Shown here piece after piece: positions 22,466-31,642 of a DNA stretch of 57,991 bases. Source of the DNA: a virus. The stretch is taken from the IMG/VR virus record IMGVR_UViG_3300046780_000140, positions 1 to 57,991 of that record. One strand, given 5' to 3'. The translations under genes were made by a program, and so were the position numbers. Numbering within the stretch: the stretch's first letter is position 1; each line of letters opens with the position of its first letter. The notes under the pieces are model-generated. The model was not told where the DNA came from and searched no databases. It was given only the letters and a program-made list of their open reading frames with translations.

Positions 22466-23049
22466 GACGACACTCCAACGAACTTGGAACGCCAGTCGGC
22501 AGCGAACTTGTGGAAGATCGAATGGATGGCTCCGACCGTCGAGAGGTTCGACAACCCTTGGCCGATCAGGTACCGAGCGAAGTTGTCGCTGTCCTCACCG
22601 TCGAAGTCCTCGCCAACATTGACGTCAGCAACAAAACCGCGGGCATTGAAAGCGCCGATGATCGCCTCCGTGAACATGAACACTCCGACATGATCGGAGG
22701 GGTCGGCTATCGCCTCCATCCAGTCGATGACCGCCGCCACGTCAGAGAAATCCAGCGTCGGCAGTTCGGCCATCAGCCGATCCGCGGTCGCTTGTTCGGA
22801 CGCTCGGCGCGCCTCAGCATCCGCCGCGGCCTTGATGCCAGCGGGCGACTCCCGGTACGTCGCTGCGGCTCGGTCCATTTCGGACTGCCAGAACTGCATC
22901 AGGAGATTCGGGTCCATCCCCGGTTCCGCGATGAGTCCGACCCCGTTGAACTCGGCTTGCACCAAATCGCCCGTGGCGACCGCCATCGCGATCATCTTGC
23001 GAATGGTGCTGTCGATAGATGAACCCACCATCACCTTGAATTCGACCAT
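22462..23049 (-). CDS. Unknown protein (195 aa)
   Basis: Begins MVEFKVMVGSSIDSTIRKM; the middle is an Ala/Arg helix with ATADRLMAELPTLDFSD; the C-terminus is acidic then aromatic (IFHKFAADWRSKF). No recognised family. Confidence 0.68.
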   Translation of the reverse strand: MVEFKVMVGSSIDSTIRKMIAMAVATGDLVQAEFNGVGLIAEPGMDPNLLMQFWQSEMDRAAATYRESPAGIKAAADAEARRASEQATADRLMAELPTLDFSDVAAVIDWMEAIADPSDHVGVFMFTEAIIGAFNARGFVADVNVGEDFDGEDSDNFARYLIGQGLSNLSTVGAIHSIFHKFAADWRSKFVGVSS

Positions 23050-23051
23050 TT

Positions 23052-23252
23052 CTACATCCCCCTTCGTCCGAAAGGATCAGCATGGTGCCGATCCCAGGTG
23101 TGTCTGCATGCACCCACACAACCCGTGCAGCGGCCGTCGTCCTCGGGGTCCGAGGTGTGGTACCGCTCACCGCAAATCTGGCAGGTGCGGGCCGCCTCGG
23201 CGTCCTGCGAGTTGGTCACGGTGTGACCAGTTGGAGCGGCGTCAGCGCTCAC
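23052..23252 (-). CDS. Small zinc-ribbon protein (66 aa)
   Basis: CQICGERYHTSD, then CTGCVGACRHTW gives two cysteine knuckles. GTG at 23252 overlaps the upstream gene. Function unknown. Confidence 0.7.
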   Translation of the reverse strand: MSADAAPTGHTVTNSQDAEAARTCQICGERYHTSDPEDDGRCTGCVGACRHTWDRHHADPFGRRGM

Positions 23253-23485
23253 TTCGCACCTTCCAGCGCCCGCCGAGCCATCCGTGCTGCCACCCGCGCC
23301 GCCTTGAGTTCTTGCAGCAAGGCGAGCCGCACGGCCTCATGTTCCTCAAACGTCATGGCCGCGGCCACAGCGGTATAACTCGTATCGACTCGATCTTGGC
23401 AAGCCCAGCACCGTCCAGCATCGGTTCGGGCGAACATTGCGAGGTATCCGCTTCCCCCACACTTCTTGCAGGTGCTCGGTGCCAT
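23249..23485 (-). CDS. Small zinc-knuckle protein with leaderless start (78 aa)
   Basis: CKKCGGSGYL and CWACQDR form a DnaJ-like zinc knuckle; the C-terminal half is a long helix (FEEHEAVRLALLQELKAARV). The ATG at 23485 lies seven bases after a -10 hexamer, implying leaderless transcription. Confidence 0.75.
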   Translation of the reverse strand: MAPSTCKKCGGSGYLAMFARTDAGRCWACQDRVDTSYTAVAAAMTFEEHEAVRLALLQELKAARVAARMARRALEGAK

Positions 23486-23530
23486 GCCTCAGACACTACA
23501 CCCCTAGCGCCCGACCGTCAAGTCCCTATC
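23486..23530 (-). promoter_or_regulatory. Leaderless promoter P2 (TTGACG-17-TAGTGT)
   Basis: TTGACG at 23521-23516, 17-base spacer, TAGTGT at 23498-23493, then seven bases and ATG at 23485. Nearly the same DNA as P1 at 9501-9545, including GATAGGGACTTGACG. Confidence 0.75.
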
Positions 23531-23777
23531 TCTGCCCCTTGGATGAACGGGGGATCGCCTCGGCGGGCGGGTGGGGAACGTAGCCGAGGAACGCCATACA
23601 CGAGCATCCGTCGACCGGACCCCACGACGGGCAGCGGTTCTTGTAGCCCGCATGGTGCTCACAGGGGAAGTTGATCGGCGGTCCATCGGTCCACCAGTAG
23701 TCGATCTTGCATCCGCAGGCATCGCAGACGAGAAAGGGGTCGGCAGGGGTGATCCTCGTGTGGGTCCGTGTCGCCAT
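23526..23777 (-). CDS. Cys/His-rich zinc-binding protein (83 aa)
   Basis: FLVCDACGCKIDYWWTDG, PCEHHAGYKNRC and CSC give about seven Cys and two His, enough for two zinc sites. Lies directly downstream of the endolysin gene with a four-base gap. Function unknown. Confidence 0.7.
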   Translation of the reverse strand: MATRTHTRITPADPFLVCDACGCKIDYWWTDGPPINFPCEHHAGYKNRCPSWGPVDGCSCMAFLGYVPHPPAEAIPRSSKGQR

Positions 23778-23781
23778 CGGA

Positions 23782-24528
23782 CTAGACAGGAACGCCAGGC
23801 AGGTTCGGGGCCGCGTTCGTCCATGCCGTCCAGGCGGCACCCGGCTGCGGCTGCCACGTCGTCCACAGGGACACGGACCCGTCCGCGGCTTTCGTGAGCA
23901 CGTAGGCGGCTGCGACCATACCCTCCTTACCTTCCGGTGGCGGGGTCGGGTTCGGGATGGTGGTGACGACAAGAGAGGACAAGTCTGCTCCTTCAGGGGG
24001 TTGCGGTTGAGTCGGGGGAACGGGCGGGGTGACGCCTTGGGCCAGATCGAGGATGTGCTGCCGCTGCGCCTTGCGAAGATCGCCAGGGCAGTTGGGGTGA
24101 CCTCCCCAACCAGAATGACCGTTGCTGTCGCCCATGCCGTGCCAACCGAAACCAGGGGTTCCTGGGGCATCTGAGAGGGTGTACGGCCAGCCGTAGGTGT
24201 CGTGTCCCCAGCGGTATAACGCGGCGATGGTCTGGCAAGCCAGTTCTGTCAGCGGTTCGTTCGGGAAGCCTTGAGTGCCGACCGAGTTGTAGGTGGAGTT
24301 GCCGGCGGCTTGCGCCCAAGCTCGGGCCGCGGCGTCACAGAACTGGTCGAGCGCCCCGTCCTTGTAGGCCACCCAGGTGTACGACGCTTGCGATGCCGGA
24401 TTGTTGAACTCAGCGCCGAGGTCGTTGTTTCCGACCTGTACATGCAAGACGAGTCCGAGATGCGCCGACATGGTGCCCGACTGGTTTGTGCAGGGTCGCC
24501 AGTTCGCTCCTGGGTAAAGAGTGGTCAT
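23782..24528 (-). CDS. Endolysin, N-acetylmuramoyl-L-alanine amidase (248 aa)
   Basis: Amidase_2/PGRP-type zinc amidase cutting the glycan-peptide bond of the host wall at lysis. GLVLHVQVGN supplies the first zinc His (29), GFGWHGMG follows at 126-133, and GGHPNCPGD supplies His144 and Cys147. Residues 168-205 are a Pro-rich linker; the last 45 residues (WTTWQPQPGAAWTAWT) may bind the wall. GAGAGG precedes the ATG at 24528. No holin is directly beside it. Confidence 0.88.
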   Translation of the reverse strand: MTTLYPGANWRPCTNQSGTMSAHLGLVLHVQVGNNDLGAEFNNPASQASYTWVAYKDGALDQFCDAAARAWAQAAGNSTYNSVGTQGFPNEPLTELACQTIAALYRWGHDTYGWPYTLSDAPGTPGFGWHGMGDSNGHSGWGGHPNCPGDLRKAQRQHILDLAQGVTPPVPPTQPQPPEGADLSSLVVTTIPNPTPPPEGKEGMVAAAYVLTKAADGSVSLWTTWQPQPGAAWTAWTNAAPNLPGVPV

Positions 24529-24686
24529 CGCCTCTCAGCGTACCCGTCGTAGACGAACGTGCGGGGGATTCGGTGTCGTTGACGCCTCACGATGGGGGCG
24601 AAGGTTGGCAGTCGGAACGGTTGCCGTGGAGAAGCCAGGGCGACTAGTCCGTGACCCCGGACCTCTGACTAGAACCGGCGGATTGT

Positions 24687-25253
24687 TCAGATCTTCAAGA
24701 CCCAGATTCCGCCCGTCTTGAAGTAGATGTGGCCGTCCACGCCGAACGCCCAATCGTTGTCATCTCCCGCTCCCGATGTTGCGTCGTCTATGACAATCAC
24801 GCTCACATCGGTATTAGTGACATCCGAGAGGAAATGAAACGAGAAGGGATTGGTCGGACACATGAAGTTCATGGTTCGACAAATAACTGACTGGCTAACA
24901 GTATTTACTTCAAAGTGCCCGCTGGCTCCAGTCACAGCAAAGTCAACCTCTGAACCGCTAAACGTAATGTCTACGGTGGCTGTGTTGTCTGCGTTGTGAA
25001 TGTGAAGTGGGATGTCGTCAGTGACGACCTCAACCCCAGTGGTCAAGATGCCGCTGATAGGCGTCTGGTTTGGCCCCGACAGCGTGAGTTGACCACCGTT
25101 CACGAACAACCCGGCCGGGTTGTCGCTATTGAAAGGGTCGAAGGTGCCGTCCGAGAAGGCGAATCCCACAAGTCCGTCGTAACTGTCCGTCATCAGAAGC
25201 ATCCGAGGGAACGCTTCTCCCTCGAAGGCGATCGCGAGGGCGCTCGTCGGCAT
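24687..25253 (-). CDS. Tail-fibre C-terminal segment, probably continuing the upstream frame (188 aa from ATG)
   Basis: Beta-rich, virion-fibre-like sequence ending FGVDGHIYFKTGGIWVLKI. The first ATG (25253) has no ribosome binding site, and the frame upstream of it reads GLASKITTLVIPAN, which looks coding. It overlaps the end of the upstream fibre gene in a different frame, whose own last 30 residues look like noise. So this is probably the distal part of one fibre interrupted by a frameshift. Confidence 0.7.
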   Translation of the reverse strand: MPTSALAIAFEGEAFPRMLLMTDSYDGLVGFAFSDGTFDPFNSDNPAGLFVNGGQLTLSGPNQTPISGILTTGVEVVTDDIPLHIHNADNTATVDITFSGSEVDFAVTGASGHFEVNTVSQSVICRTMNFMCPTNPFSFHFLSDVTNTDVSVIVIDDATSGAGDDNDWAFGVDGHIYFKTGGIWVLKI

Positions 25254-25753
25254 GTTGGCCGGGATAACGAGAGTGGTGATCTTGCTAGCGAGCCCTCGAT
25301 CCCCGAGTTGGCAGCGATCGTGTCGTCGTAGGTGGTCGCATCATCGACGATCCCTGCCTGCTGTGACGCTAGTGGGACGCTCTGACCGGAACCGCCCCCG
25401 TTTGCAGTCCACCCGACATCACCGTCTGCTGACGACAGTTTGGCGGGGATCTGGCCGACAGTGCCACCGGGCGGGAGTCCCGCTGCGTACTCAGCGGCAT
25501 CGGGGGTCACCGTCACACTGGTGGTGAAACCCGCGACCACCACGTCATAGACGCCAGGGTCGGCAAACATCGTGTACCGCCCGTCGCCGCCGGACGTGAC
25601 CGGGTTGGTGACAGTGAACGCCTTCGTCCGATTGAGGTACAACGTGGCTGCGCCCCCGCCGTGCACGTTGACGAGGACGGCGGTGAACGGGGCCGCACCC
25701 CTGGAACCAGAGTCGGCCACACCCGTGTACTTGCCTGCGAAAGTTGATGCCAT
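25193..25753 (-). CDS. Tail-fibre N-terminal part (186 aa)
   Basis: MASTFAGKYTGVADSGSRGA, then beta strands (LYLNRTKAFTVTN and VYDVVVAGFTTSVTVTPDA) and a collar-like VGQIPAKLSSADGDVGW stretch typical before a fibre shaft. After GIEGSLA (about residue 156) the sequence turns into Arg/Ser/Pro-rich text, as expected for out-of-frame reading. The next gene continues in the -1 frame. Follows the Gp37-like tail gene after a terminator region. Confidence 0.72.
   Translation of the reverse strand: MASTFAGKYTGVADSGSRGAAPFTAVLVNVHGGGAATLYLNRTKAFTVTNPVTSGGDGRYTMFADPGVYDVVVAGFTTSVTVTPDAAEYAAGLPPGGTVGQIPAKLSSADGDVGWTANGGGSGQSVPLASQQAGIVDDATTYDDTIAANSGIEGSLARSPLSLSRPTCRRAPSRSPSREKRSLGCF
25255..25310 (-). 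other. Probable frameshift junction in the tail-fibre gene
   Basis: Coding character passes from the frame of 25193-25753 to that of 24687-25253 between the codons for GIEGSLA and KITTLVI. The two frames differ by -1. Cause may be a natural mutation, a programmed shift or an assembly error. Confidence 0.55.
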
Positions 25754-25885
25754 CTCTATCCTCCGCTGGGCGGGCTCAATCCTTGGGACAGCCTACTAGC
25801 CGCCCACGTCCACGTCGGTGACCCCCTCAACCTCATGGTATGCTCCGTGAACGAGTCGTCGCGTATCTCCTTACGTGGTGGCGTT

Positions 25886-25916
25886 GCCCCGAGGTCGCTC
25901 GATACGGCCTCGGGGC
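25886..25916 (+). terminator. GC-rich hairpin followed by CTTTC
   Basis: GCCCCGAGG (25886-25894) pairs with CCTCGGGGC (25908-25916) around a 13-base loop. The plus strand continues CTTTCGG, the minus strand AACGCC, so any terminator activity would be better placed on the plus strand. Confidence 0.4.
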
Positions 25917-25966
25917 CTTTCGGTGGTCCGTCATGTGCAGTCGGTGATCGGGCCAGACGCGACAAA

Positions 25967-26005
25967 GCCGCTCACCGAACCCCTCTTTGGAGGTCGGTGA
26001 GCGGC
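25967..26005 (-). terminator. Intrinsic terminator after the tail tip genes
   Basis: GCCGCTCACCGA (25967-25978) pairs perfectly with TCGGTGAGCGGC (25994-26005). On the minus strand the stem is followed by TTTGTC. It lies 58 bases past the stop of the Gp37-like gene. Confidence 0.75.
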
Positions 26006-26062
26006 CGGAGCGCGTGATGGATGGAGGGTCTATTCAGACGATGCGAAGCAGTCCGAGGATCA

Positions 26063-28312
26063 TCAGAACCCAGTGATAGCGATTACAAACGACGCCGCCG
26101 AGGTCAAGGAAAATGCTCCGGACCCGAGAAGGGACGACCCGACAGGTTGTACCGCGTAAAAGGTCACTAGGAGCGGTCCAGGCGTACCGAACCCAGGAAA
26201 CAACCGTGACGGAGCGGTTAAAGTCACTTGAGTGTCAAGGGTGGAGTTCTGCGCCCACGGTAGCGACTCGTATCCCATCGTAGGAAGGCCCCCCGCTCCC
26301 GCCGTGACATACAGTTGCACATTGTCGACGCTGGGCGCCATAGCGTACCCGATATAGTTCGACATGGACACGAGCAGCACGGACGACGGCAGTGGGGTCG
26401 ATTCGTAAAGGGTATAGATGGTGCTAAATGTCGTCTCCCATTTTTCGCTCACCCCTGGCATCTCTGGGAACGGACCCGCCGTGTACGTCACAGCACCCGG
26501 CGATGCCGCTTCGAACACCCCATATGCAACGCCGCCTGGGGTAGTCGGAATGAAGAGCCCCGAAGATTGATCGTATTTTATTGTCTGCCCATCCGTGATG
26601 CCAGTGATCGCCACCTGCCCGAGATCCGCCAATGCTGGCGGCGGCGGCGGAAGCGACCGCATAAGATTCGCTGACACCGTCGCGTTCTCCTGAATCAGTT
26701 TCAACTGGACCGGAGAAATGGCGTTCGCACCCGGCAGATCCAAGTTGAGTGTCACCGCCAATGTCTCCGTCGCCGGGGTCAACGTCATGGCAACCACCCG
26801 GTACGAACTGTTCTCCTGCACGAACCCGTAGTCGATGACAACCGGAACCACGTCACCTGTCGTCAACACTCCGATCAGGGAACCCGCCAAGTTCTCTTTC
26901 GTGGTCACCGTCAACGATTTCAACGGGTTCTTCAACCGTGCCAGTTCCGTGACCGCCTTCGACTGCAACCCACTGATCGTCGTCTCATACGACGAGTTCA
27001 CCACCGCCCCCAACGTGATCGCCCCGTTGGCGGAATCGTCGGCAGCGAACCCGAACAGGAGGCAGGGGGTGAGAACCGTGCCCAGCACAGGTTCCTGATT
27101 GTTGTTGCCCACCACCGTCACCGCGCTCGCCGTCGACTGGCCGTCCTTGTCCACCTCAAACGACCCGATGTTGCCGCCCATCACCAAAGCCAGTTGCGGT
27201 CGCACCGCCCCCTTCTTGGCGTACACCTGAACCTCGCGGGTCGTCCCCGCAGCGTTCCAAGTGATGTCCACATCGCACAATCCTTCGGACACGATCTGCT
27301 GAAGGAAATCGGACCACACGGTCCCCACCGCCGCCAACGGGACCACGTAAGGGACTTCCACCCCGATGGACCCGGTGGGTGGGTCGATGTTCAAGATCCC
27401 CGGTTTGTGCTGCGTAGCGTCCTCGGCGTACACGATCACCGTGTGCACGATGTCGGTGACATCCGCGAGCGTGTTCACGCCAAGAGTCTCGAAGTTGCGG
27501 GAGGTCACACAATCCCAGTTGATCATCCCGCCAGGCGAGTACAACCGCACCTCGTAGGTTTCGGTGGTGGACGCCGGTGTCGCCAACAGGGGAGCGTAAA
27601 TCCGTACCCACTGGTTCCGGGGTGCCGAGTTGGCGAGCGGGGTCCACACCTCCTCCTGTGTGACACCACCCAGTATCCGCCGCACATACAGGCCGCGTTC
27701 CTTGTACGCCGGCCCGATGTAAGGGGTACCGAATGTCGCCGTCAGGTAGAACGACGCGGCCACCCGGACCTCCACGCCATTCGTTGACGGGGCTATCACC
27801 GTGAACTCGTCGGCCGCCGAGAACTGGTCGAGTCCCTGATCAGCGGACACCAGTTGCAGGGAGTTCACACCCCGGCGAACGATCGTCGTGTCGATCGACT
27901 GGGTGGCACCCGTCGCCGTCCACCCCGTCAACCCTGACTCGAAGTCGCTGTTGGCGACCAAATCCTCGAGGGGTGGCCCGAGGATGATCCGCGAGAAATA
28001 CCAGAACAGGCCCATGCACTCGAAAGTGACGGTGAGAGGATTGGCACGGGAACGGACCACCGGCCCCCAGAAGATGAGGACGGAGGCCGTGCCGTCCATC
28101 GGGTCACGCCAAATCTGGACTTCCCGTTGTGTCTCCAAGTCCCGCAGAATCCCGATCTTCGGATCGGTGGTAGGCATCGTGAACGAGCATCCGCCGAGGC
28201 CGTTCAACTCCCAGGTGACTGACTCGATGACAGCGTTCTCGAACTCCCCGTAAGGCGTCCCGTAGGTGTCTGTGATGACGACGCGGTAGGCGCCGGACTG
28301 TGATCCTGGCAT
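26063..28312 (-). CDS. Siphovirus Gp37-like minor tail protein with carbohydrate-binding module (749 aa)
   Basis: N-terminal 120 residues (VVITDTYGTPYGEFENAVIE, then GCSFTMPTTDPKI and REVQIWRDP) match the ReqiPepy6 Gp37-like tail family. Residues about 130-290 form a carbohydrate-binding-like jelly roll (NSDFESGLTGWTATGA) suited to host glycan recognition. The C-terminal 200 residues are beta-rich and likely at the tail tip. The ATG at 28312 follows the distal-tail stop by four bases. Role: tail-tip or baseplate receptor binding. Confidence 0.82.
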   Translation of the reverse strand: MPGSQSGAYRVVITDTYGTPYGEFENAVIESVTWELNGLGGCSFTMPTTDPKIGILRDLETQREVQIWRDPMDGTASVLIFWGPVVRSRANPLTVTFECMGLFWYFSRIILGPPLEDLVANSDFESGLTGWTATGATQSIDTTIVRRGVNSLQLVSADQGLDQFSAADEFTVIAPSTNGVEVRVAASFYLTATFGTPYIGPAYKERGLYVRRILGGVTQEEVWTPLANSAPRNQWVRIYAPLLATPASTTETYEVRLYSPGGMINWDCVTSRNFETLGVNTLADVTDIVHTVIVYAEDATQHKPGILNIDPPTGSIGVEVPYVVPLAAVGTVWSDFLQQIVSEGLCDVDITWNAAGTTREVQVYAKKGAVRPQLALVMGGNIGSFEVDKDGQSTASAVTVVGNNNQEPVLGTVLTPCLLFGFAADDSANGAITLGAVVNSSYETTISGLQSKAVTELARLKNPLKSLTVTTKENLAGSLIGVLTTGDVVPVVIDYGFVQENSSYRVVAMTLTPATETLAVTLNLDLPGANAISPVQLKLIQENATVSANLMRSLPPPPPALADLGQVAITGITDGQTIKYDQSSGLFIPTTPGGVAYGVFEAASPGAVTYTAGPFPEMPGVSEKWETTFSTIYTLYESTPLPSSVLLVSMSNYIGYAMAPSVDNVQLYVTAGAGGLPTMGYESLPWAQNSTLDTQVTLTAPSRLFPGFGTPGPLLVTFYAVQPVGSSLLGSGAFSLTSAASFVIAITGF

Positions 28313-28316
28313 CAGG

Positions 28317-29090
28317 TCAAATCCACGCTGACCGCCACGCCCAACTAGTCGAACCACCCGAGACTGTGATGTTGTTCACGCCGGGTAGCAGCACCGTCCA
28401 CGTTGTGGACGGGTCCACGACATCAAACCTGTTGGCACCCGATCCGTCAACGACGGTCCGGTTCAACAGGTCCACCACGCATGGACTGGGGATCGAGCCG
28501 ATCATTGATGACGCCAGTACGATCACGTTCCCTGCGTCCGACGTGTTCGTGATCGTCACTGGGTCCGACGAAGGGGTCACCGTTACCACCGGCCTACTCT
28601 CAAAGTTTCCGGTGTTGGTGATGGACCCCGACGATGCAATGACCGTGGTGGTCAACGCGTCGGAGTAAAGGCGCGGGTCACCACAGAACCATTCCAGACT
28701 GATCTTCTGCCACCCCAGGTTGTAAGTGGGTTCCAGAATCGTCGCCCGTTTCCGCGTCCTCGTTTCCACCTGCCGCTGAACCTGGTTTGGCAACTTGTAG
28801 GACATTGGCAGCGAACCGGAGAACAGGGGGACCGTCGCCGTTTCGAGGGGCGCCAGCAGCGTTTCCAGATTCGACGCGGATGTCCCGGTCACGGTCAGGG
28901 TCATAGTAATGATCCGACCCTCCAAAACGTCGATACCGGAAAAGGCTCCGTGGTGACGTAGGCGAGCCCAGTCCGATGTCCGCAGTTCAGGAAGTGCCCG
29001 CAAACCGTCCCAAGTATTGATCTTGTACGGCGTGCCATGCCCACAGGTGACACCCTGATAAAGCCACTGGTAGTCGGCAAGCGTTGTCAC
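28317..29090 (-). CDS. Distal tail protein (Dit-like) (257 aa)
   Basis: Follows the tape measure and precedes the Gp37-like gene, the usual Dit position. Contains DVLEGRIITMTLTVTG, an N-terminal strand pattern of Dit, ARTRKRATILEPTY-like basic strands in the middle, and a C-terminal galectin-like beta region. GTG at 29090 overlaps the tape measure stop. Confidence 0.75.
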   Translation of the reverse strand: MTTLADYQWLYQGVTCGHGTPYKINTWDGLRALPELRTSDWARLRHHGAFSGIDVLEGRIITMTLTVTGTSASNLETLLAPLETATVPLFSGSLPMSYKLPNQVQRQVETRTRKRATILEPTYNLGWQKISLEWFCGDPRLYSDALTTTVIASSGSITNTGNFESRPVVTVTPSSDPVTITNTSDAGNVIVLASSMIGSIPSPCVVDLLNRTVVDGSGANRFDVVDPSTTWTVLLPGVNNITVSGGSTSWAWRSAWI

Positions 29091-31642
29091 TGTTGACCTC
29101 TAGTGGGGACAGGCGGTTGGACGGTCTGCAACTTCCATGCGGTCTGCCGGGCTATCTCCTGCGCTGACGCACCCGTGGTGGCGTACACGGTGATGTTGTA
29201 GACGGGACCGCTCGCACCCCCAGGGGCGACCCCGTGAGGGGTGATGTACCCGGACGTGCCACTTCCGAGTCTCAGATATTCGGCACCCTGTTCGTTCACC
29301 AGATATGTCTGGCCGGAATCCACCGGGCCACCACTGGCTCTGCCGGGTATGGTCCCCGTTGTTGTTGCAGCGGTCTTCCCTGGCGAAGTGTTAACTGGAC
29401 CTGCGGTTGGACCTGCGGCATAGGGATCAGGCAGTCCAGCGGCAATCGCTTTGGCTCTGGCAGAGGCGATAGCAGCCTCTGTTTGGGTGACCAGACCGGC
29501 GATGCCACCGAACACCGCTGGCAAACTCCCACCCAGGTCGTTCAGTGCATTAGAAATCCCCGTAAGATCATTCAGGCTTTGGCCCAATGTCGATTCATAG
29601 CCGGGAAACGCCGCCAGTTTTCCGGCGACATCACCTATGGCTTGGGCGTTCGCTTGCAAACTGGAGGTCAGAGCGTCTGTGGCGTTGCGAAGATTGAATG
29701 CTGAGGTCTGCTGATTATCCTGAGCGTCGTGGACTCCCTGCGTAGCGTCACTGAGAGCCGTCTGAGCGTCCGCTAGTTTCTGAGCAAACTCGGGGTCGCC
29801 GGCTTGTGCTGTTCGCAGATTGTCAGCGGCGGTTCTCTCCGCATCCAGAGCCGAGGCCACATTGTCATGTGCGTCAGCGACTGCCTGCTGCGCCGAGATG
29901 ACGGCCGGGTCGGCCCCCGTTCCCTTCGCCTTCGTGGTGTTCAGGTTGTCTTGCGCCTTAGCCGCGTCGATCTGCGCCTGCGTGACCCCGAACGTGGCCG
30001 TCTGCACCGCCGCTTGTGCTGCCGCCAGTTCCGACGCCGACGCGGCCCCCGACCCTTGCAGCGCGTCCAGTTTCTCCTGAGCCGCCTCCACCGCGGCTTG
30101 TGCCGCCAGCAACTTGTTCGGGCCTTCCGCCACATCCAACTGAGCCTGAGCCAGTTCCTCGGCCGTGGCCCCCGCCGTGGCCTTCTGGAGCGCCTGCTGT
30201 GCCTTGGCCTGCGAATCCACAGCCGACTCGTAAGCCTTCGCCGCGTTCGTGACCTCCTTCTGAGCCGAGGCGACCGCCTTCAGATCGACCGGCCCATCCT
30301 TCTCCAGTTTGCTGAGTGCTTCCTGCGCCTTCGTCTGCGTCAGCAACGCTTGGTTGTAGGAGCGGTTGGCGGCATCGTTCGACTTGACAGCATCGAACTC
30401 TTTGGTGACCGCGGCTGTAAGACTCTCAACGGATTTGGTGTGCTCATCGGCCTTGATTTGCGCCGCCGTGTCCGCCGCCGATTTAGCCGAGGTCGCTCGC
30501 ACAACCTCATTGAGTCCGAGCGTGAGAATGTCCAACGTCTCGCGTGAGCCGAACTTTCCGAGAGGCGTACTCGACGCCTTCGTGACCAAATCCACCAGTT
30601 TGGAAACACTTGAAACTGCTGCCTCAAGATCAGGGATGATCCCCTTGGACAAAGAAAGTTCCAGCCCTTGAAAGGATAGGGCCATCTCAGCCGACGCCAC
30701 TTTAAGGCTGTATCCATGATCTACGTCAGACTGAGACAGGAACTCGCCGCGAGCCTTCGTCGCCGCGTTGAGTTTGTTTTGTGCCTCCACCGTAAGATTC
30801 AACAAGGGGAGCAGGGCGGCACCACCGCGAGATGCCGCGGCCTTCGCTATGGCGTCCTTTGTCGCAGCGTCAGCGGACGCGTTGTAAGCGTTCCGCACAT
30901 TCTCGAACGTCTGGACGACATCAACGTTGCCGTCCTTCGTGCGCGCAACCTGCACGTTGTACTGACCGAGTTTCGTTGTCCCGTCACCGAGCGATGACCC
31001 CAACCGGAACATCGCCTTGTCAGCAAGATCGGTGTCGATCCCGAGAGTGTTCAACTGGCCGATCAGTAGGGATGCTTGACCAGCGCTGGCGCCAGTCGCC
31101 AACTGGAACTTACGAACCTGATCCGTCAAGTTCTCAAAGTTGGTGACCCCATCTTTCAGGGTCTTCAATCCGCTGAGAAGCAAGATCGCCGGGCCGACCG
31201 TGCTGGCTATGCCGGCGAACGCCTCACCGGCACTCGCACCGCTGATCCCCAGTTTGGCGAGCAGCGGATCGGCACCACCGGCAGCGGTCCCCAAACCTTG
31301 CGTGGCAGCGGCAGCGTTCGCCTCCGACACCGCCAACTGATCCGACGCCGCCCTGGACGCCAACTTCGACACTTTCGCCTTATCGGTGGCATCCGACAGC
31401 GCCAACGCCTCGGCACTCCCCGCCCCACCACCGCCCGACTGCTTGGCGTTCTCCAATGCCAAAGCGGCTGCCGACTTCGCCGCCTGATCCGTGACCGCCG
31501 CTTGCTTGGCGATGGCGACAGCCGCCTTATCGGCCGCGACCGCCTCAGTCTCAAACGATTTGGCGACCTTCGTGACATCGGACACCACTTGGGCGACACC
31601 AGGGACACCGATGAGAACGGACAGGCGTTGAACTATGTCCAC
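29087..31642 (-). CDS. Tape measure protein (851 aa)
   Basis: Sets tail length. Long Ala/Lys/Gln-rich coiled coils (about 20-120 and 400-640) with quasi-repeats such as AAQAAVQTATFGVTQAQIDA; a hydrophobic stretch near 150-170 (GIASTVGPAILLLSGLKTL). The C-terminus is Gly/Pro-rich then beta. The GTG at 31642 has AGGTGG upstream; an upstream start at 31675 is possible. By its length the tail is expected to be short to medium for a siphovirus. Confidence 0.9.
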   Translation of the reverse strand: MDIVQRLSVLIGVPGVAQVVSDVTKVAKSFETEAVAADKAAVAIAKQAAVTDQAAKSAAALALENAKQSGGGGAGSAEALALSDATDKAKVSKLASRAASDQLAVSEANAAAATQGLGTAAGGADPLLAKLGISGASAGEAFAGIASTVGPAILLLSGLKTLKDGVTNFENLTDQVRKFQLATGASAGQASLLIGQLNTLGIDTDLADKAMFRLGSSLGDGTTKLGQYNVQVARTKDGNVDVVQTFENVRNAYNASADAATKDAIAKAAASRGGAALLPLLNLTVEAQNKLNAATKARGEFLSQSDVDHGYSLKVASAEMALSFQGLELSLSKGIIPDLEAAVSSVSKLVDLVTKASSTPLGKFGSRETLDILTLGLNEVVRATSAKSAADTAAQIKADEHTKSVESLTAAVTKEFDAVKSNDAANRSYNQALLTQTKAQEALSKLEKDGPVDLKAVASAQKEVTNAAKAYESAVDSQAKAQQALQKATAGATAEELAQAQLDVAEGPNKLLAAQAAVEAAQEKLDALQGSGAASASELAAAQAAVQTATFGVTQAQIDAAKAQDNLNTTKAKGTGADPAVISAQQAVADAHDNVASALDAERTAADNLRTAQAGDPEFAQKLADAQTALSDATQGVHDAQDNQQTSAFNLRNATDALTSSLQANAQAIGDVAGKLAAFPGYESTLGQSLNDLTGISNALNDLGGSLPAVFGGIAGLVTQTEAAIASARAKAIAAGLPDPYAAGPTAGPVNTSPGKTAATTTGTIPGRASGGPVDSGQTYLVNEQGAEYLRLGSGTSGYITPHGVAPGGASGPVYNITVYATTGASAQEIARQTAWKLQTVQPPVPTRGQQ

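Larger units (their letters stand above)
25754..26062. other. Intergenic region with two hairpins
   Basis: No gene supported over 309 bases. It carries a minus-strand terminator (25967-26005) and a second GC-rich hairpin (25886-25916). A TATGCT hexamer on the plus strand near 25839 and the second hairpin could bound a short plus-strand RNA, but the evidence is thin. Confidence 0.55.

Noticed and set aside
24640-24680. Terminator after the tail-fibre gene
   Set aside because: CTAG/TCCG pairs give only a weak, interrupted stem with no T-run.
29087-31642. Inteins in tape measure, terminase or capsid genes
   Set aside because: The repetitive stretches of the tape measure are coiled coil, and no block A/B/F/G motifs occur in these proteins.
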